DNA of 64,000 nt, taken from contig JAEDLP010000001.1 of NCBI GenBank assembly GCA_016295225.1, positions 11,765 to 75,764 of the forward strand. The letters run 5' to 3'. The stretch comes from Oscillospiraceae bacterium (GTDB lineage: Bacteria; Bacillota; Clostridia; Oscillospirales; Oscillospiraceae). Below, piece after piece: positions 1 through 7,700 of the stretch. The notes under the pieces were generated by a model. The model saw nothing but the letters and a program-made list of their open reading frames with translations, had not been told where the DNA came from and did not search any database. How positions within the stretch are numbered: the stretch's first letter is position 1; every line of letters starts with the position of its first letter. The position numbers were made by a program, and so were the translations under genes.

Positions 1-705
1 GCGGCGAGCAACGAACTTACGGATGTTGGCGCCAATCAGCTCCATAGCCTTCTCGCCCATAGCCATTGCGAAGGGGTTAGCATCGGTGTTGATGTAGGAC
101 TCCATAGCGTGGATCAGAGCGTCAACGCCGCAAGCAGCAGCGACGGAAGCGGGAGCAGTCATGATCAGCTCGGGATCCAGGACTGCGTAGGTGGGAGAGA
201 TCTGGGGACCCAGGACGGACAGCTTGTAGTTACGAGCTTCGTCGGTGATAACAGCAGCAACGGTAACTTCGGAGCCGGTGCCTGCGGTGGTGGGAACAGC
301 GATCAGAGTGTCGATGGGGCCGGGAACCTTGCCGACGCCTTCGTAGTCGCCGATGGTGCCGCCGAACTTAGCAACGACGCCAACAGCCTTAGCAACGTCC
401 ATGGGGGAGCCGCCGCCCAGAGCGATGATAGCGGTGCAGCCAGCAGCCTTGTACTGAGCAGCGCACTCGTCAACGATATCGGTGGTGGGGTTGGGCAGAA
501 CGTCCAGGTACTCAGCGTACTTCAGGTTGGCACCCTTGATGATCTCGCGGACCTTATCCACGACGCCGATAGCCTCCAGGCCACGGTCAGAGATCAGCAT
601 GACGTTGTCGGAACCAGCAGCCTTCAGGAAGTCAGGCAGCTTCTTCAGTGCGCCCAGACCGAACTGGCAGTTCTGAGGAATGATGAAACCAAAATCTTTA
701 ATCAT
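1..705 (-). CDS. Iron-containing alcohol dehydrogenase (3' end cut by window)
   Basis: The N-terminal 235 residues of a group III (iron-type) alcohol dehydrogenase. The protein begins MIKDFGFIIPQN and shows the nucleotide-binding GGGSPMDVAK motif near residue 95 and the PTTAGTGSEVT motif near 135. It then has a metal-ligand region with VLDPEL and GVDALIHAMESY, where Asp and the first His are expected Fe2+/Zn2+ ligands. These enzymes interconvert alcohols and aldehydes with NAD(P)H in the cytoplasm, and in fermentative anaerobes they often act as butanol, ethanol or 4-hydroxybutyrate dehydrogenases. Substrate cannot be told from sequence alone. The start is fixed by AAGGA 11 bases upstream of the ATG. 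The frame is open to base 1, so about 150 C-terminal residues lie outside the window. Confidence 0.93.
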   Translation of the reverse strand, partial: MIKDFGFIIPQNCQFGLGALKKLPDFLKAAGSDNVMLISDRGLEAIGVVDKVREIIKGANLKYAEYLDVLPNPTTDIVDECAAQYKAAGCTAIIALGGGSPMDVAKAVGVVAKFGGTIGDYEGVGKVPGPIDTLIAVPTTAGTGSEVTVAAVITDEARNYKLSVLGPQISPTYAVLDPELIMTAPASVAAACGVDALIHAMESYINTDANPFAMAMGEKAMELIGANIRKFVARR

Positions 706-792
706 AGGGATCGCATCCTTTCCAAAAATTACTCAATGAACTATGCGGTCTATGCCGTTTAACCAAATCATGGATAAACTGTCCGCGCATTT

Positions 793-821
793 AGTATAAC
801 ATTGAAAAAGGTGACTGGCAA
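793..821 (-). promoter_or_regulatory. Promoter of the alcohol dehydrogenase gene
   Basis: Reading the minus strand, TTGCCA (816-821) is followed after 17 bases by TATACT (793-798). Transcription would start near 786, giving an untranslated leader of about 80 bases before the ATG at 705. Confidence 0.7.
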
Positions 822-1059
822 GTTCTTACTACCTGAAAATATATAACAAGAATACAGGTTTGTTTTTGGCTATAATGTACACTTGACAGGATTTGAGGGG
901 TGGTTTTCTTTGGGGAAATGGGATAATCCCGGTCAATCTGCATCAAAACAGAAAGGGGAACGGGAGAGAATCACAAAAAACCTCTCTACCCGCCCCTTTT
1001 GTGGGAGATAGAAAGGCTTCTCACAAAATATTGTGCTCTTTATCATTTTTTTAGAAGAA
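822..1059. other. Intergenic stretch without a recognisable gene
   Basis: AT-rich spacer between the dehydrogenase promoter and the 6S-like RNA. No reading frame here has a ribosome-binding site. A short perfect inverted repeat, CACAA-aata-TTGTG, lies at 1022-1035 but is about 230 bases from the nearest promoter. I assign it no function. Confidence 0.5.
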
Positions 1060-1260
1060 AAAATCAAAACGCCCCGCTCTGGCCGTGGGGACCCAATTAA
1101 AACCTGCACGAGATGGCAGGTGGGTTGCCTCCGCTGTGCTTCTCTGCTTCCAACTTCCAACCGGAGGTCGGGAGGCCTGCAATTCACACAGCGAGTCAGC
1201 GTCCCGTTTCAAAAATGTGGGTTTAAAAGGGTCCGATTCACGCACCGAGCAGGGCGTCCG
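1060..1260 (-). ncRNA. ssrS: Probable 6S RNA (RNA polymerase-binding regulatory RNA)
   Basis: Read on the minus strand, about 195 nt fold as a long rod. A closing stem pairs 1247-1255 with 1071-1079 (9 bp) and extends through CGUG/CACG and GGACCC/GGGUCC (1229-1234 with 1089-1094). A large central bubble follows, carrying a small hairpin on its 3' strand (ACCUGC/GCAGGU, 1102-1107 with 1116-1121). The apical stem has CGCUGUG/CACAGCG and ends in CCGACC-UCC-GGUUGG. The 3' end runs into a U-rich tail. This closing stem, bubble with 3'-side hairpin and apical arm is the architecture known for 6S RNA, which holds the housekeeping RNA polymerase in stationary phase. I see no convincing own promoter, so it may be processed from the DUF1292 transcript. 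The family call rests on structure only. Confidence 0.65.
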
Positions 1261-1285
1261 TTATGATTTTATTTGGGCGGGAGGA

Positions 1286-1579
1286 TCATTCCTCGTCTTC
1301 GTCCTCAAAGAGGGTCTTCATAAATTCGGTATAGACCGCGTCGGTTTCTTCCTCGCTGTCCAGGGTAGAGAGAATTTCTTCTCCGTTTTCCTGGATGACC
1401 TTCATGAGAATCAGGCCCAGCTCTTCCTCGTCGTTGTCTTCTTCGTCCTCGCTGACAGCGGGGAAAAAGGCCATGTAGGTGGTGCCGTTGAACTCGATGG
1501 TATCCAGATGCTCCAGTTCGAATTCATTGCCTTCCTCGTCGGTCACGGTGATAAAGTTAGCGCCGTATTCTTCGCTCAT
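1286..1579 (-). CDS. DUF1292 family protein (YrzB-like)
   Basis: A 97-residue, very acidic protein starting MSEEYGANFITVTDEEGNEF. It has the beta-rich DUF1292 core (LEHLDTIEFNGTTYMAFFP) followed by Asp/Glu-rich stretches. The family is widespread in Firmicutes, is usually encoded near ruvX/alaS/ireB-type genes, and has no settled function. The ATG is supported by AAAGGAG about 9 bases upstream, and a promoter at 1609-1637 serves it. It lies immediately upstream, in transcription order, of the 6S-like RNA, so the two may share a transcript. No membrane segment or signal peptide is visible. Confidence 0.85.
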   Translation of the reverse strand: MSEEYGANFITVTDEEGNEFELEHLDTIEFNGTTYMAFFPAVSEDEEDNDEEELGLILMKVIQENGEEILSTLDSEEETDAVYTEFMKTLFEDEDEE

Positions 1580-1608
1580 GGAATCCGCTCCTTTGTTTAG
1601 CTGCCCTT

Positions 1609-1637
1609 ATTCTACCCCGTCCAAAGGAAAAATGCAA
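1609..1637 (-). promoter_or_regulatory. Promoter of the DUF1292 gene
   Basis: On the minus strand TTGCAT (1632-1637) and TAGAAT (1609-1614) are separated by 17 bases, about 30 bases upstream of the start codon. Confidence 0.6.
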
Positions 1638-1693
1638 GGGAATAGGGCATAAAACTTTCCGTGAAGTTTCTGTAAAACCTGCGAAATCACGGA

Positions 1694-1721
1694 TAGACAA
1701 ATGAGAAAGGTGTGGTATAAT
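1694..1721 (+). promoter_or_regulatory. Promoter of the penicillin-binding protein gene
   Basis: TAGACA, 16 bases, then a perfect TATAAT at 1716-1721 preceded by an extended TG (TGGTATAAT). It is oriented toward the coding region beginning at 1821. Confidence 0.65.
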
Positions 1722-1820
1722 ACATAAAATAGGCGTAGCAATATTTGTAACTGCTGAAAAGCAAAACCCTGAAAAATCAGCGGGTTCCCTTTTCTACCTA
1801 TGGACATCGGAGGTGTCAAA

Positions 1821-4124
1821 TTGGAACACAATCGAGCAAGACGAGACACACGAGCAAAGCGTAAGCGGAAAAAGCGCGGTCGCGGATTTAAGGTCATAAT
1901 GACCATTGTGCTCATTTTCGTCATTACGATGGCAATGCTGGCCTGCATGGCAGCGGCCTACATCAAAAATGTCATTCTGCCTGAGGCGGATCTGAAGTTG
2001 GATGAGTACAACCCAAACCTGACCTCTACCATGTATTATAAGAACCCTGATACCGGAAATTATGTGGAAATGCAGGACCTTTATGCGGAGGAAAACCGCG
2101 TTTGGGTGGAGATCGATGAAATGCCCCAGGATCTGCTGGACGCGGCTGTGGCCATTGAGGATAAGCGGTTCTATAAGCACAATGGTGTGGACTGGATTCG
2201 TACGGCCAAAGCAGTTCTCTGCATGTTTACTGGTGCGAACGTCCAGGGTGGTTCTACCCTGACCCAGCAGCTCATCAAAAACATCACAACAGAAGACGAC
2301 GTTACCGTCAAGAGAAAGGTTATGGAGATTTTCCGCGCCCTGGAGTTTGAGAAGAACTACTCCAAGGAGGATATCTTAGAGTGGTATCTGAACTACATCT
2401 ACCTGGGCCAGCGATGCAACGGTGTGTACACGGCTTCCTACAAGTATTTTGGCAAGCATGTCTCCGAGCTGAGTCTGGCCGAGTGCGCCAGCCTGATCGG
2501 CATCACCAACAACCCCTCCAAGTATGACCCTCTGGGCCATCTGGAGATCGTGGATGAGGAGACCGGCGAGGTGACCACCTCCCGGGACTTCAACAAGCAG
2601 CGTCAGGAACTGATCCTCAAGTCCATGCTGGAGCAGGACTATATCACCAAGGAGGAGTATGACGCGGCCATGGCCGAAGAGCTGAACTTCGACAACGGTA
2701 AGGATACCCAGGCCAATTCCGCCATCTACACCTGGTACGAGGATGCTGTCATCGACCAGGTTCTGGAAGATCTGATGGAGACCTACGACTGGTCCGAGGA
2801 ATACGCCAAGACCAAGCTCTTCTCTGGTGGCCTGGAGATCTATACCTGTATGAATCCTGATGTGCAGGCGGCGGTGGATGAGATCTACAATAACCGGGAG
2901 AACCTGAACTTCACCTCGGCTTCGGGACAGGCGATCCAGTCTGCCATTACTATTATTGATAATGAGACCGGCGACGTGGTGGCCCTGGCCGGCGGCGTGG
3001 GTGAGAAGACCACCAGCCGTGGCTGGAACCGCGCCATCGACAGTCTCCGGCCCCCGGGATCTTCCATCAAGCCCCTGTCGGTCTACGCCCCGGCCATCGA
3101 ACTGGGCTATATCACCCCCAGCTCTACCTATGAGGATAGCCCTTATAAAACTGAGAACGGGAAGGGCTGGCCGGTGAATGCCACAGGCAGATACCAGGGC
3201 ACGGTTTCCATTGCCAAGGCGGTCCGGGAGTCCATCAACACCGTGGCTGTCAAGGTCTTGGATGACGTGGGCACCCAGACCAGCTATGAGTTCATGCGGG
3301 ACCGCTTCCACATCCAACTGGTGGAATCCCGTGGCGTGGAAGACACCAACTTCACGGATATCGCCCTGGCCCCCCTGGCCCTGGGCGGTCTGACCGACGG
3401 CGTCAGCACTTATCAGATGGCGGCGGCCTACTCGGTCTTCCCCCGGATGGGTACCTATAAGGAGCCCCGGCTCTATTCTGTGGTTTTGGACAGCAGCACC
3501 CAGGAGGTGGTTCTGGACAATACCCAGGAGGTGGATGAGAACACCCTGTCCGAGCGTACTTGCTTCTATATGACCGGAATGCTGGAGGACGTGGTCGCCG
3601 CCGGTACCGGTAAGAATGCAAATTTTGTCGGCCAGGATGTTGCCGGTAAGACCGGTACCACCACCTCCCGTAAGGACCTGTGGTTTGTGGGCTATACCCC
3701 CTATTATACCGCAGCGGTCTGGACCGGTTACGACCAGCAGGAGCGGCTGGCCTCCCAGTTGGGGAATCCCTCCACAACTCTGTGGCAGAAGGTCATGTCG
3801 AAGGTCCATGCGGGCCTGCCCTATAAGGAATTTGCCCAGCCCGATACCAGCCAGATGAAGGCAGTGACGGTCTGCGCCGTCAGCGGTAAGCTGCCCGGCC
3901 CGGCCTGCGGCGGTCATCTGACCACCCAGTACTTCTTCGTGGACGACGTGCCCACCAGCACCTGTACGCTCCACAAGATTGAGGCGCCGAAACCGTCGAC
4001 GGGCGACGGAGAGGCTACCAAGCCCAGTGAGGGTGAGGCCACAGAGCCTGAAGGCGGCGGTGAAGGCGGCGAGACCACGGCACCGGAAACTCCGGCCACA
4101 GATCCCACGACCCCGACCGAATAA
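1821..4124 (+). CDS. pbpA: Class A penicillin-binding protein (PBP1A type)
   Basis: A bifunctional peptidoglycan synthase of 767 residues. A very basic cytoplasmic tail is followed by one membrane anchor (about 24-47). The GT51 glycosyltransferase domain has catalytic Glu near 113 in IEDKRFYKHNGVDW, plus GGSTLTQQLIKN. The transpeptidase domain has SSIK with nucleophile Ser near 414, RESIN, and KTGT near 610. The last 60 residues are a disordered Pro/Thr/Glu/Gly tail. It polymerises and crosslinks lipid II outside the membrane. I choose the TTG at 1821 because GGAGGTG lies 6-7 bases before it. An in-frame ATG at 1800 has no ribosome-binding site. The gene is monocistronic, with its own promoter and a strong terminator. 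Confidence 0.95.
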   Translation: MEHNRARRDTRAKRKRKKRGRGFKVIMTIVLIFVITMAMLACMAAAYIKNVILPEADLKLDEYNPNLTSTMYYKNPDTGNYVEMQDLYAEENRVWVEIDEMPQDLLDAAVAIEDKRFYKHNGVDWIRTAKAVLCMFTGANVQGGSTLTQQLIKNITTEDDVTVKRKVMEIFRALEFEKNYSKEDILEWYLNYIYLGQRCNGVYTASYKYFGKHVSELSLAECASLIGITNNPSKYDPLGHLEIVDEETGEVTTSRDFNKQRQELILKSMLEQDYITKEEYDAAMAEELNFDNGKDTQANSAIYTWYEDAVIDQVLEDLMETYDWSEEYAKTKLFSGGLEIYTCMNPDVQAAVDEIYNNRENLNFTSASGQAIQSAITIIDNETGDVVALAGGVGEKTTSRGWNRAIDSLRPPGSSIKPLSVYAPAIELGYITPSSTYEDSPYKTENGKGWPVNATGRYQGTVSIAKAVRESINTVAVKVLDDVGTQTSYEFMRDRFHIQLVESRGVEDTNFTDIALAPLALGGLTDGVSTYQMAAAYSVFPRMGTYKEPRLYSVVLDSSTQEVVLDNTQEVDENTLSERTCFYMTGMLEDVVAAGTGKNANFVGQDVAGKTGTTTSRKDLWFVGYTPYYTAAVWTGYDQQERLASQLGNPSTTLWQKVMSKVHAGLPYKEFAQPDTSQMKAVTVCAVSGKLPGPACGGHLTTQYFFVDDVPTSTCTLHKIEAPKPSTGDGEATKPSEGEATEPEGGGEGGETTAPETPATDPTTPTE

Positions 4125-4137
4125 CGCAGTGAAAAAG

Positions 4138-4167
4138 CGGGCCCCGGCAACCCGGGGCCCGTTTTTT
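4138..4167 (+). terminator. Terminator of the penicillin-binding protein gene
   Basis: Perfect 10-bp GC stem (CGGGCCCCGG / CCGGGGCCCG) with a 4-base loop, followed by six T. Confidence 0.9.
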
Positions 4168-4232
4168 ACATGATTTGTCGAAAAAAGAACAGAAAAAAGA
4201 GAGAAAACTGTCGCTCAGACAAATACTTTTTA

Positions 4233-4261
4233 TTGCCATACAGAGACAGATGTGGTAGAAT
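4233..4261 (+). promoter_or_regulatory. Promoter of the ACT protein / homoserine dehydrogenase unit
   Basis: TTGCCA (4233-4238), 17 bases, TAGAAT (4256-4261), 50 bases upstream of the ACT-protein start. Confidence 0.65.
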
Positions 4262-4311
4262 GATGTTCACCACAGAAACAAATGGCCGCACAGTGAGGAC
4301 GGAGGGGGACC

Positions 4312-4752
4312 ATGTCAAAAGCACCAAACTATTATATTGTGGATGCAGACGCTCTGCCGGAGATTTTCCGCAAAGTGGTGGAAGCCCGGCGGCTCCTGGA
4401 TACCGGAGAAGCGGAGACTGTGAACCAGGCAGTCAGAGCCACCGGCATCAGCCGCAGCGCCTTTTATAAGTATAAGGATGCAGTCCGACCCTTCCAGGAT
4501 ATGCTCCATGGCCGGATCGTCACCTTCCAGATGATGCTCAAAGATCAGCCGGGGATTCTGTCTCAGGTTCTGAATCTCTTTGCGGACTCCGGAGCCAACA
4601 TCCTGACCATCAATCAGGGCATTCCGGTGAACGGCTGCGCTGTGGTGACAGCCAATGTGGAAACCTCCGGTCTCCGGGAGACCCTGCAGGAATTGCTGGA
4701 ACACATCGACCGGGCTGAGGGCGTCCTTCGGGCCGAGATCCTGGCGGGATGA
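4312..4752 (+). CDS. ACT domain-containing protein (UPF0735/PheB type)
   Basis: A 146-residue cytoplasmic protein. The N-terminal half (about 1-70) resembles a small DNA-binding or dimerisation region, with ISRSAFYKYKDAV. The C-terminal half (about 72-145) is an ACT domain, recognisable from VTFQMMLKDQPGILSQVLNL and ANILTINQGIPVNG. ACT domains bind amino acids and transmit allosteric control. The PheB family is found beside homoserine dehydrogenase genes in Firmicutes, as here, 49 bases upstream of hom. The start is supported by GGAGGGGG 3-8 bases before the ATG. Its molecular role is not established. A regulatory partner in threonine/methionine synthesis is an inference from context. Confidence 0.85.
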   Translation: MSKAPNYYIVDADALPEIFRKVVEARRLLDTGEAETVNQAVRATGISRSAFYKYKDAVRPFQDMLHGRIVTFQMMLKDQPGILSQVLNLFADSGANILTINQGIPVNGCAVVTANVETSGLRETLQELLEHIDRAEGVLRAEILAG

Positions 4753-4801
4753 TTTTTAATAAATGTAGTAAAGCTGATTACGTGAAAAGGACGGCGTTTA
4801 T

Positions 4802-5995
4802 ATGGTAAAAGTAGCAATTTTAGGTTTTGGCGTTGTTGGCTCCGGTGTGGCGGAGGTCATCACCGGCAACGGCGCTGGTATCAGCAAGAAAGCAGACGAT
4901 CTCGTCGAGCTGAAATATATCCTGGACGTGCGGGATTTTCCCGACAGTCCTTTTGCGCAGAACTTCGTCAAGGACTTCGCGGCTATTGAGAATGATCCCG
5001 AGGTCAACGTGGTGGTGGAGACCATCGGCGGTGTAGGTGCTGCCCTGGATTTCACGGAGCGTGCGCTGAAGGCCGGCAAAAGTGTGGTCAGCTCCAACAA
5101 GGAACTGGTGGCCACCCATGGCCGCCGTCTGCTGGATCTGGCTGCCGAGAACAACGTGGTCTATCTCTTTGAGGCCAGCGTGGGTGGCGGGATTCCCATT
5201 CTGCGCCCCCTGAGCGAGTGTATGGCAGCCAACGACATCCTGGAGATCTGCGGGATCGTCAACGGCACGGCCAACTATATCTTCACCCGCATGGTCCAGG
5301 ACGGCATTCCCTTCGAGGAAGCCCTGCGGGGCGCTCAGGCCAACGGGTATGCCGAGCAGAATCCCACGGCCGACGTGGAGGGGATGGATACTTGCCGTAA
5401 GCTGTGCATCCTGTCTTCCATCGCATTTGGCTGGCATCTCCTGCCGGAACAGGTTCCCACCACCGGCATTACCAAGATCACCCTGGCTGACGAGGCCTAT
5501 GCGGCCGCCTGCGGCATGCGCATCAAGCTCCTGGGCCGGGCCATCGCCCAGGAAGACGGCTCCGTCTGCCCCTTTGTTGAGCCTCACTTTGTCAGTCTCC
5601 AGGACCCCCTGGGCGGCGTGGAGGACGTATTCAACGCCATCAAGGTCAAGGGTGACGCTGTGGGTGACGTGATGTTCTACGGCCGGGGCGCCGGTAAGCT
5701 GCCCACCGCCAGCGCTGTGGTGGCCGACGTCATTGCCGCCGCCCGGAAGCTGACCCGGGCCGGTTATCATCCCTGGCAGGCCAACCGCCCCGACAGCGTC
5801 ATGCCCAGCGACAAGTTGGCCAGCCGTTGGTATGTCCGCCTGGCTGAGGGCGGGCTGTCCGCAGAAGAGAAGCTGACCATTGACCAGGCGGTAGCCGGCG
5901 AGAGCGGCTGGATTACCGAGGCCATGACCCGTCCTGAACTGAACAAGATGCTGGAGGGAAAGGCTGTTCTCTCTGTCATCCGTGTTCTGGACTGA
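4802..5995 (+). CDS. hom: Homoserine dehydrogenase
   Basis: 397 residues. It reduces aspartate semialdehyde to homoserine with NAD(P)H, the branch point to threonine and methionine. An N-terminal Rossmann motif GFGVVGSGVAEV is at about 8-19. The catalytic domain has the signature region around NGTANYIFTRM and GYAEQNPTADVEGMDTCRKL near 185-200, with conserved Asp and Lys. The usual C-terminal ACT domain is short: only about 60 residues follow SRWYVRL, roughly 20 fewer than a normal ACT fold, so direct allosteric feedback may be weak or changed. It lies in the same direction between the ACT protein and aspartokinase. AAAAGGA lies about 11 bases before the ATG. Confidence 0.95.
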   Translation: MVKVAILGFGVVGSGVAEVITGNGAGISKKADDLVELKYILDVRDFPDSPFAQNFVKDFAAIENDPEVNVVVETIGGVGAALDFTERALKAGKSVVSSNKELVATHGRRLLDLAAENNVVYLFEASVGGGIPILRPLSECMAANDILEICGIVNGTANYIFTRMVQDGIPFEEALRGAQANGYAEQNPTADVEGMDTCRKLCILSSIAFGWHLLPEQVPTTGITKITLADEAYAAACGMRIKLLGRAIAQEDGSVCPFVEPHFVSLQDPLGGVEDVFNAIKVKGDAVGDVMFYGRGAGKLPTASAVVADVIAAARKLTRAGYHPWQANRPDSVMPSDKLASRWYVRLAEGGLSAEEKLTIDQAVAGESGWITEAMTRPELNKMLEGKAVLSVIRVLD

Positions 5996-6104
5996 GACCC
6001 GACGCGCCCCGACAGCATAGGATAAGGGGTACTATATAAATTACGTAGACAATTGCATCCCTATGGCGCGGGCGACCTGCGCCATACGTTTGGAGGTATG
6101 AAAT

Positions 6105-7319
6105 ATGGGACTGATTGTACAAAAATTTGGCGGCTCTTCGGTGGCCACCACCGAGCGCATCCAGAACGTTGCGCGGATCATCACGGAGACCTATAAAAAG
6201 GGGAACAACGTGGTGGCCGTCCTCTCTGCTCAGGGCGACACCACTGATGATCTCATCGAAAAGGCAAAGGAGATCAACCCGAAGGCATCCCGCCGTGAGA
6301 TGGATATGCTTCTGTCCACCGGTGAGCAGATCTCCTGCGCTCTCTGCGCCATGGCCATTGAGGCCCTGGGCTTCCCGGTGGTCTCCCTGACCGGCTGGCA
6401 GGCTGGCGTCCAGACCAACAGCAGCTACAGCAACGCACGGATCAAGAAGGTCCGCACGGAGCGCATCCAGTCTGAGTTGGACCGCAACCACTCCATCGTC
6501 ATTGTCACCGGTTTCCAGGGCATCAACAAGTTTGATGACATCACCACTCTGGGTCGTGGCGGTTCTGATACCTCCGCTGTAGCGCTGGCCGCATCTCTGA
6601 AGGCCGATCTGTGCCAGATCTACACCGACGTGGACGGCGTTTATACGGCAGATCCCCGCCATGTGGAGGGAGCCAGAAAGCTGGACGAGATCACCTTCGA
6701 TGAAATGCTGGAGCTGGCCAGTTTGGGCGCGCAGGTGCTGCACAACCGCTCCGTGGAAATGGCAAAAAAGTATCGTGTGAATTTAGAAGTGCTGTCCAGC
6801 TTCAGTGGAAAGCCGGGCACAAAAGTCAAGGAGGTAGTGAAGACTATGGAAAAGACCCAGATCAGCGGTGTTGCGAAAGACAAGAATGTGGCCCGTCTGG
6901 CCCTTGTGAATGTGGAAGATAAGCCTGGTATCGCCTATCAGGTGTTCTCTTTGCTGGGTCAGAAGAATATCAACGTGGACATCATCCTGCAGTCCATGGG
7001 CCGCGGCGAGTCCCAGGACATCAGCTTTACCGTCAAGCGCGACGACGCCGACCAGGCTATGGAACTGCTGCAGGAGCACAAGGCCGCCCTGGGCTTCGAG
7101 CGGGTCGATGTGAACAAGGAAGTGGTGAAGGTCTCCATCGTGGGCGCCGGCATGCTGGACAACGCAGGCGTGGCGGCAAAAATGTTCGGCGCACTGTACG
7201 ACGCCGACATCAACATCCATATGATCTCTACCAGTGAGATCAAGGTCTCCGTCCTGCTGGATGAGGCCGATGCCAACCAGGCGGTTCAGGCCATCCACAA
7301 CAAATTCTTTGAGGAATAA
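6105..7319 (+). CDS. lysC: Aspartate kinase
   Basis: A monofunctional aspartokinase of 404 residues that phosphorylates aspartate, the first step toward lysine, threonine and methionine. The N-terminal kinase core begins with KFGGSSVA (about 6-13) and contains TLGRGGSDTSAVALAA and the TDVDGVYTADPR segment. Two ACT domains follow (about 265-400), with VEDKPGIAYQVFSLL and VSIVGAGMLDNAGVAAKMF, where feedback inhibitors normally bind. An excellent TTTGGAGG precedes the ATG. A short hairpin (6062-6069 with 6079-6086) lies in the 109-base gap after hom and lacks a T run, so read-through from hom is plausible. A hairpin terminator follows at 7337. Confidence 0.95.
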   Translation: MGLIVQKFGGSSVATTERIQNVARIITETYKKGNNVVAVLSAQGDTTDDLIEKAKEINPKASRREMDMLLSTGEQISCALCAMAIEALGFPVVSLTGWQAGVQTNSSYSNARIKKVRTERIQSELDRNHSIVIVTGFQGINKFDDITTLGRGGSDTSAVALAASLKADLCQIYTDVDGVYTADPRHVEGARKLDEITFDEMLELASLGAQVLHNRSVEMAKKYRVNLEVLSSFSGKPGTKVKEVVKTMEKTQISGVAKDKNVARLALVNVEDKPGIAYQVFSLLGQKNINVDIILQSMGRGESQDISFTVKRDDADQAMELLQEHKAALGFERVDVNKEVVKVSIVGAGMLDNAGVAAKMFGALYDADINIHMISTSEIKVSVLLDEADANQAVQAIHNKFFEE

Positions 7320-7336
7320 AAGGGAAATCCTATCAT

Positions 7337-7374
7337 AAAAAGAGGAGTTGGGGGAATTGCCCGGCTCCTCTTTT
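7337..7374 (+). terminator. Terminator after aspartate kinase
   Basis: AAAAGAGGAG pairs with CTCCTCTTTT across an 18-base loop that can itself pair partly. The tail is CTTTGG. Confidence 0.75.
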
Positions 7375-7457
7375 CTTTGGGGGAAAATCTTGGTGGAAAC
7401 GACTAAAAGTCTAAGGGAAAGAGAAAAATTTTTTTTCAAATGCAATACATTCCTATC

Positions 7458-7486
7458 TTGTAATTTGCAGAATCCTTTGTTATAAT
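7458..7486 (+). promoter_or_regulatory. Strong promoter of the etfBA-acyl-CoA dehydrogenase operon
   Basis: TTGTAA (7458-7463), 17 bases, then a perfect TATAAT (7481-7486). The predicted start near 7493 leaves a 5' leader of about 208 bases before etfB. Confidence 0.8.
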
Positions 7487-7492
7487 ACGACC

Positions 7493-7700
7493 GTAGTGTA
7501 ATGGACAGGGTATACTCTGTGTACCTTTCCAATGAAACGTCTGCCACCGGGGAACCCACCTGGTCTGGCGTTTACGATAAACCGGATTTTTCCGCCCCGG
7601 CTGGGAAGGGGAGAGGGCTCGCCCGCGAACCGGACCGGAAGTTGCGGAAAAACTGGTATTATCGAAAATAAAACAAATTTTTAATAGGGGGAAATCAGAA
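7493..7700 (+). promoter_or_regulatory. Structured 5' leader of the etfBA operon, unassigned
   Basis: A non-coding leader with several good hairpins: GGTATAC/GTGTACC (7509-7515 with 7519-7525, 3-base loop), AAACGTC/GGCGTTT enclosing GGG-GAA-CCC (about 7535-7575), and a GC-rich arm with GGGC-TC-GCCC near 7617-7626. An A/T-rich segment then leads into the ribosome-binding site AGGGGG. The first hairpin overlaps an imperfect palindrome (CAGGGTATACTCTG). I recognise no known riboswitch or T-box motif. It may regulate, protect or pause the transcript, or it may be incidental structure. Confidence 0.45.

Noticed and set aside
109..762. Long plus-strand reading frame opposite the alcohol dehydrogenase
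   Set aside because: It is antisense to a clear Fe-ADH, has low-complexity Ser/Gly/Asp composition and lacks a ribosome-binding site.
871..888. TATAAT followed by TTGACA as a plus-strand promoter
   Set aside because: The elements are in the wrong order, and neither has a partner at proper spacing on either side.
1022..1035. CACAA-aata-TTGTG as a Rex (redox repressor) site for the alcohol dehydrogenase
   Set aside because: The arms are only 5 bp, the spacing differs from the usual Rex operator, and it lies about 200 bases upstream of the promoter with the 6S-like RNA beside it.
4170..4469. Small basic protein between the penicillin-binding protein and ACT genes
   Set aside because: It overlaps the terminator tail and the ACT gene in another frame and has no ribosome-binding site.
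7493..7700. Known riboswitch (cobalamin, lysine, THF or fluoride type) in the etfB leader
   Set aside because: None of the conserved core motifs that I know for these classes are present.
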